A program made the position numbers and the translations under genes. 63,016 nt of DNA from an uncultured Peptoniphilus sp. Lineage in GTDB: Bacteria; Bacillota; Clostridia; Tissierellales; Peptoniphilaceae. The notes under the pieces were generated by a model. That model ran no database searches and had not been told where the DNA came from. It was given only the letters and a program-made list of their open reading frames with translations. Each line of letters starts with the position of its first letter. The first letter of the stretch is position 1. Location: NCBI GenBank assembly GCA_902489255.1, contig CABTZF010000005.1:1-63016 (forward strand), written 5' to 3'. Shown in pieces: positions 61,203 to 63,016 of the stretch.

Positions 61203-62368
61203 ATTTTACATATAAGGCTCTTAAGGGAAAAGAAATAGTTAAGGGAAGTGTAAGTGCAAAGACCAAAAAAGACGCAATACAAACTTTAAAAGCTCAAGGT
61301 TTCAGACCAATTTCCCTTGAAGAAAATATTGAAAAGAATAACGCTGTTTCTTTTAATAGTAAATTTAAAGCTCGTGACTTATATTTTCTATTTACCCAAC
61401 TAGCCCTTATGCTTAAGTCAGGAATACTAATAGATACTGCTATAAAAATATCAGCGGACAATTTTACTGATAAAAAAAGAGATACCCTATTAAAAATTGC
61501 TGAAAATTTAAATAGGGGTCTTAGTCTGAGCGAAAGCATGGATATTAACAACAATTTTTCGGATTTTGTAATAAATTTAGTTGAAGTTGGACAAGATTCA
61601 TCAAATTTAGTGGGAGTTTTTGAAAATTTAGCAAATTTTTATAAAAAAGAAGATAATTTAAAAAAGAAAGTTATCTCCACTATAAGTTATCCGCTTATCC
61701 TACTTATAGTTTCTTTTATTGTTGTTAATTTTTTAATGTTAAGCGTAATACCTGCCTTTGCAGATATTTATGAAGAAGCGGGCAGTACCTTGCCCCTTTT
61801 CACAAGAATATTAATTGCCATGTCTTCTTTTTTAAGAAATCATTTTTTAATGATTGGCTTAGGTTTGATTGTATTTATTAGTCTTTTAATAATGTATTTT
61901 AAAAGTCATAGAGAAGTTTGGGATCGAATTCTATTAAGAAATTCTTATTATAAAAAAGTTTACACTCTAAGATTTTCTTTTACTATTTATATTCTTTTAT
62001 CTTCGGGTTTAAATATAGATAAGGCAACGGAAAGTCTTGTTTTGATGGAAAAAAACAGCCTTATTCGCAGAAAATTAAATGGAGTTATCAATAATCTTAA
62101 AAAGGGAGAGGCTTATTGGCTTAGTTTAAGGAATATGAATATTTTTCCAAAAATTTTTATATCTATGGTTAAAATAGGGGAAGAATCTTCAAATTTTAAA
62201 AAAATATTTAAGAATTTCAGAGAATACTATGAGGAAGATTTGGAAAATTATAATAAAAGATTTTTAGATATCTTGGGGCCTTCCTTAATTATAATTTTAG
62301 CTATAATAATAGGATTTATTGTGCTTTCAATAGCATTACCAATCTTTAATATGGTAAATACAATTTAA
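61199..62368 (+). CDS. pilC: Type IV pilus / type II secretion inner-membrane platform (PilC/GspF/ComGB-like)
   Basis: A 389-residue membrane protein with two T2SSF domains (about 60-185 and 265-385), each ending in hydrophobic helices, and a basic N-terminus with FTYKALKGKEIVKG typical of PilC. It anchors the PilB motor. Its ATG overlaps the pilB stop. The chain is full length, ending IALPIFNMVNTI. The expected downstream pilin genes are missing. Confidence 0.92.
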   Translation: MNFTYKALKGKEIVKGSVSAKTKKDAIQTLKAQGFRPISLEENIEKNNAVSFNSKFKARDLYFLFTQLALMLKSGILIDTAIKISADNFTDKKRDTLLKIAENLNRGLSLSESMDINNNFSDFVINLVEVGQDSSNLVGVFENLANFYKKEDNLKKKVISTISYPLILLIVSFIVVNFLMLSVIPAFADIYEEAGSTLPLFTRILIAMSSFLRNHFLMIGLGLIVFISLLIMYFKSHREVWDRILLRNSYYKKVYTLRFSFTIYILLSSGLNIDKATESLVLMEKNSLIRRKLNGVINNLKKGEAYWLSLRNMNIFPKIFISMVKIGEESSNFKKIFKNFREYYEEDLENYNKRFLDILGPSLIIILAIIIGFIVLSIALPIFNMVNTI

Positions 62369-63016
62369 AAACTTTTAATTATAAATAAAATTTTGAAAAA
62401 GCATAGGAGAAAGATCAGTATAAATAAAAAACGGATTAACCTTTGGTAATTTGAAAATAGGCATAGTTGTTCCAAAGAAAGATGTTTTAGCTTACTTAAT
62501 TAAGCATATAACTTTCAGATTTCAAGATAAGAATTCCTTCCGGATACTTAAAAGGAGAGAAATCTAAATATTATTTATAATTTTTAGAATGTTTCATGGA
62601 ATCGTAGCACCGATGCTTGCTTTGTAAAAAGCATACACAAAAGGGTTCAGAAGTGGCGATGTAAAACAATCCATAGATATTATTTATAAATTATATAAAG
62701 ATTTTTTATGTTATTGCAAAGTAGATATTACTGTTATTTATTTTTGTTTTTTTAATATTAGAACTTAGAATAAAAATTCATATTTAAATTTTACTCTTAG
62801 AGGATTTTGCATGTTAAAATGACGAGGTCCTTCTTTTTATGTTTAAAAATCAAAAACAGACTAAAAAAAAATGATCAAAGGATATTAGACAAAGGAAAAT
62901 ATAATTTTGTCAAAGAAAAAATCTATGTACCTGACGAAGTGTATATAGCATATTTATTAGTCGACAGATAGGTAATAAAGGCTCTATGTCAAATATTGGG
63001 GAGGCTCGTTAGCTCG
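62369..63016. other. Non-coding or decayed region downstream of pilC
   Basis: No intact gene. Short open stretches without starts can be read on the plus strand, for example at about 62424-62568 (begins IKNGLTFGNLKIGIVV), 62587-62627 and 62634-62760 (KAYTKGFRSGDVKQSID and onward), and near 62895-62970 (KYNFVKEKIYVPDEVYIAY). They look like broken gene remnants rather than a leader, but no family could be named. Confidence 0.45.

Noticed and set aside
62369..63016. Insertion-sequence remnant
   Set aside because: No terminal inverted repeats or transposase motif (DDE region) could be found; the fragments were left unassigned.
1..63016. CRISPR array, rRNA genes, prophage or conjugative element
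   Set aside because: No regularly spaced repeats, rRNA signatures, integrases, terminases, capsid or relaxase genes are present.

Overview
The window looks like chromosome of a low-GC (about 30 percent) Gram-positive anaerobe, most likely Tissierellia/Peptoniphilaceae (Peptoniphilus, Anaerococcus and relatives). This assignment rests on codon and base use, a monomeric [FeFe] hydrogenase, an SLH-anchored surface protein, a glmS ribozyme, a valS T-box and protein signatures recalled from memory; no search was run. Nearly all of it is dense, intact housekeeping DNA with short or overlapping gene junctions. There is no rRNA, CRISPR array, prophage or intact insertion sequence.

Layout. 420-1922: NhaC-type antiporter. 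2022-8918: a ten-gene run starting with a macrodomain protein, then aroD-aroA-aroC-aroK (chorismate mutase/shikimate kinase fusion), ApbE lipoprotein, a membrane protein, an SNase-like nuclease and a PgpA-like phosphatase. 9192-12395 (minus): a secreted beta-helix/SLH surface protein whose promoter has nine G/C pairs exactly filling its 17-bp spacer, a strong phase-variation candidate. 12751-14555: NuoE-like small protein plus [FeFe] hydrogenase. 15303-19028 (minus): LURP-like protein, CBS/HlyC-type membrane protein, and glmS behind a glmS ribozyme. 19272-24884: acyl-ACP thioesterase, PpiC, RelA/SpoT-like protein, DUF1292 protein, Bcp, radical SAM protein, P-loop protein, a 27-residue membrane peptide and a DUF6648-like protein. 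25029-31097: lipoprotein, MtaD-like deaminase, CPBP protease, trpS, pepF. 31113-41299: T-box-controlled valS, folC, a membrane protein, then an unusual three-gene set (membrane-anchored N-formylglutamate-amidohydrolase-like protein, RimK-type ATP-grasp ligase, divergent Mur/FolC-type ligase), then pyrC. 41413-44788: small protein, ADP-ribosylglycohydrolase, DUF4153 protein, acidic protein. 44959-45850 (minus): DUF2007-like protein and rpsD. 46101-48811: yebC-like, flavodoxin-like reductase, deoC, lgt. 48851-48927: tRNA-Pro(GGG). 48987-62368: queH, capA-like lipoprotein, tRNA methyltransferase, rsmI, nurA, herA, comM, dprA, topA, pilB, pilC. The last 650 bases hold no intact gene.

The most interesting systems are: (1) the amidohydrolase/ATP-grasp/Mur-ligase operon at 35802-40025, which looks like a synthesis-and-cleavage cassette for an unknown amide-linked product; (2) the predicted phase-variable promoter of the surface protein; (3) the contiguous DNA-processing neighbourhood NurA-HerA-ComM-DprA-TopA-PilB-PilC, which joins end resection, transformation and pilus motor genes in one run. 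Starts were moved from the longest open frame wherever a Shine-Dalgarno sequence clearly favoured an internal codon.
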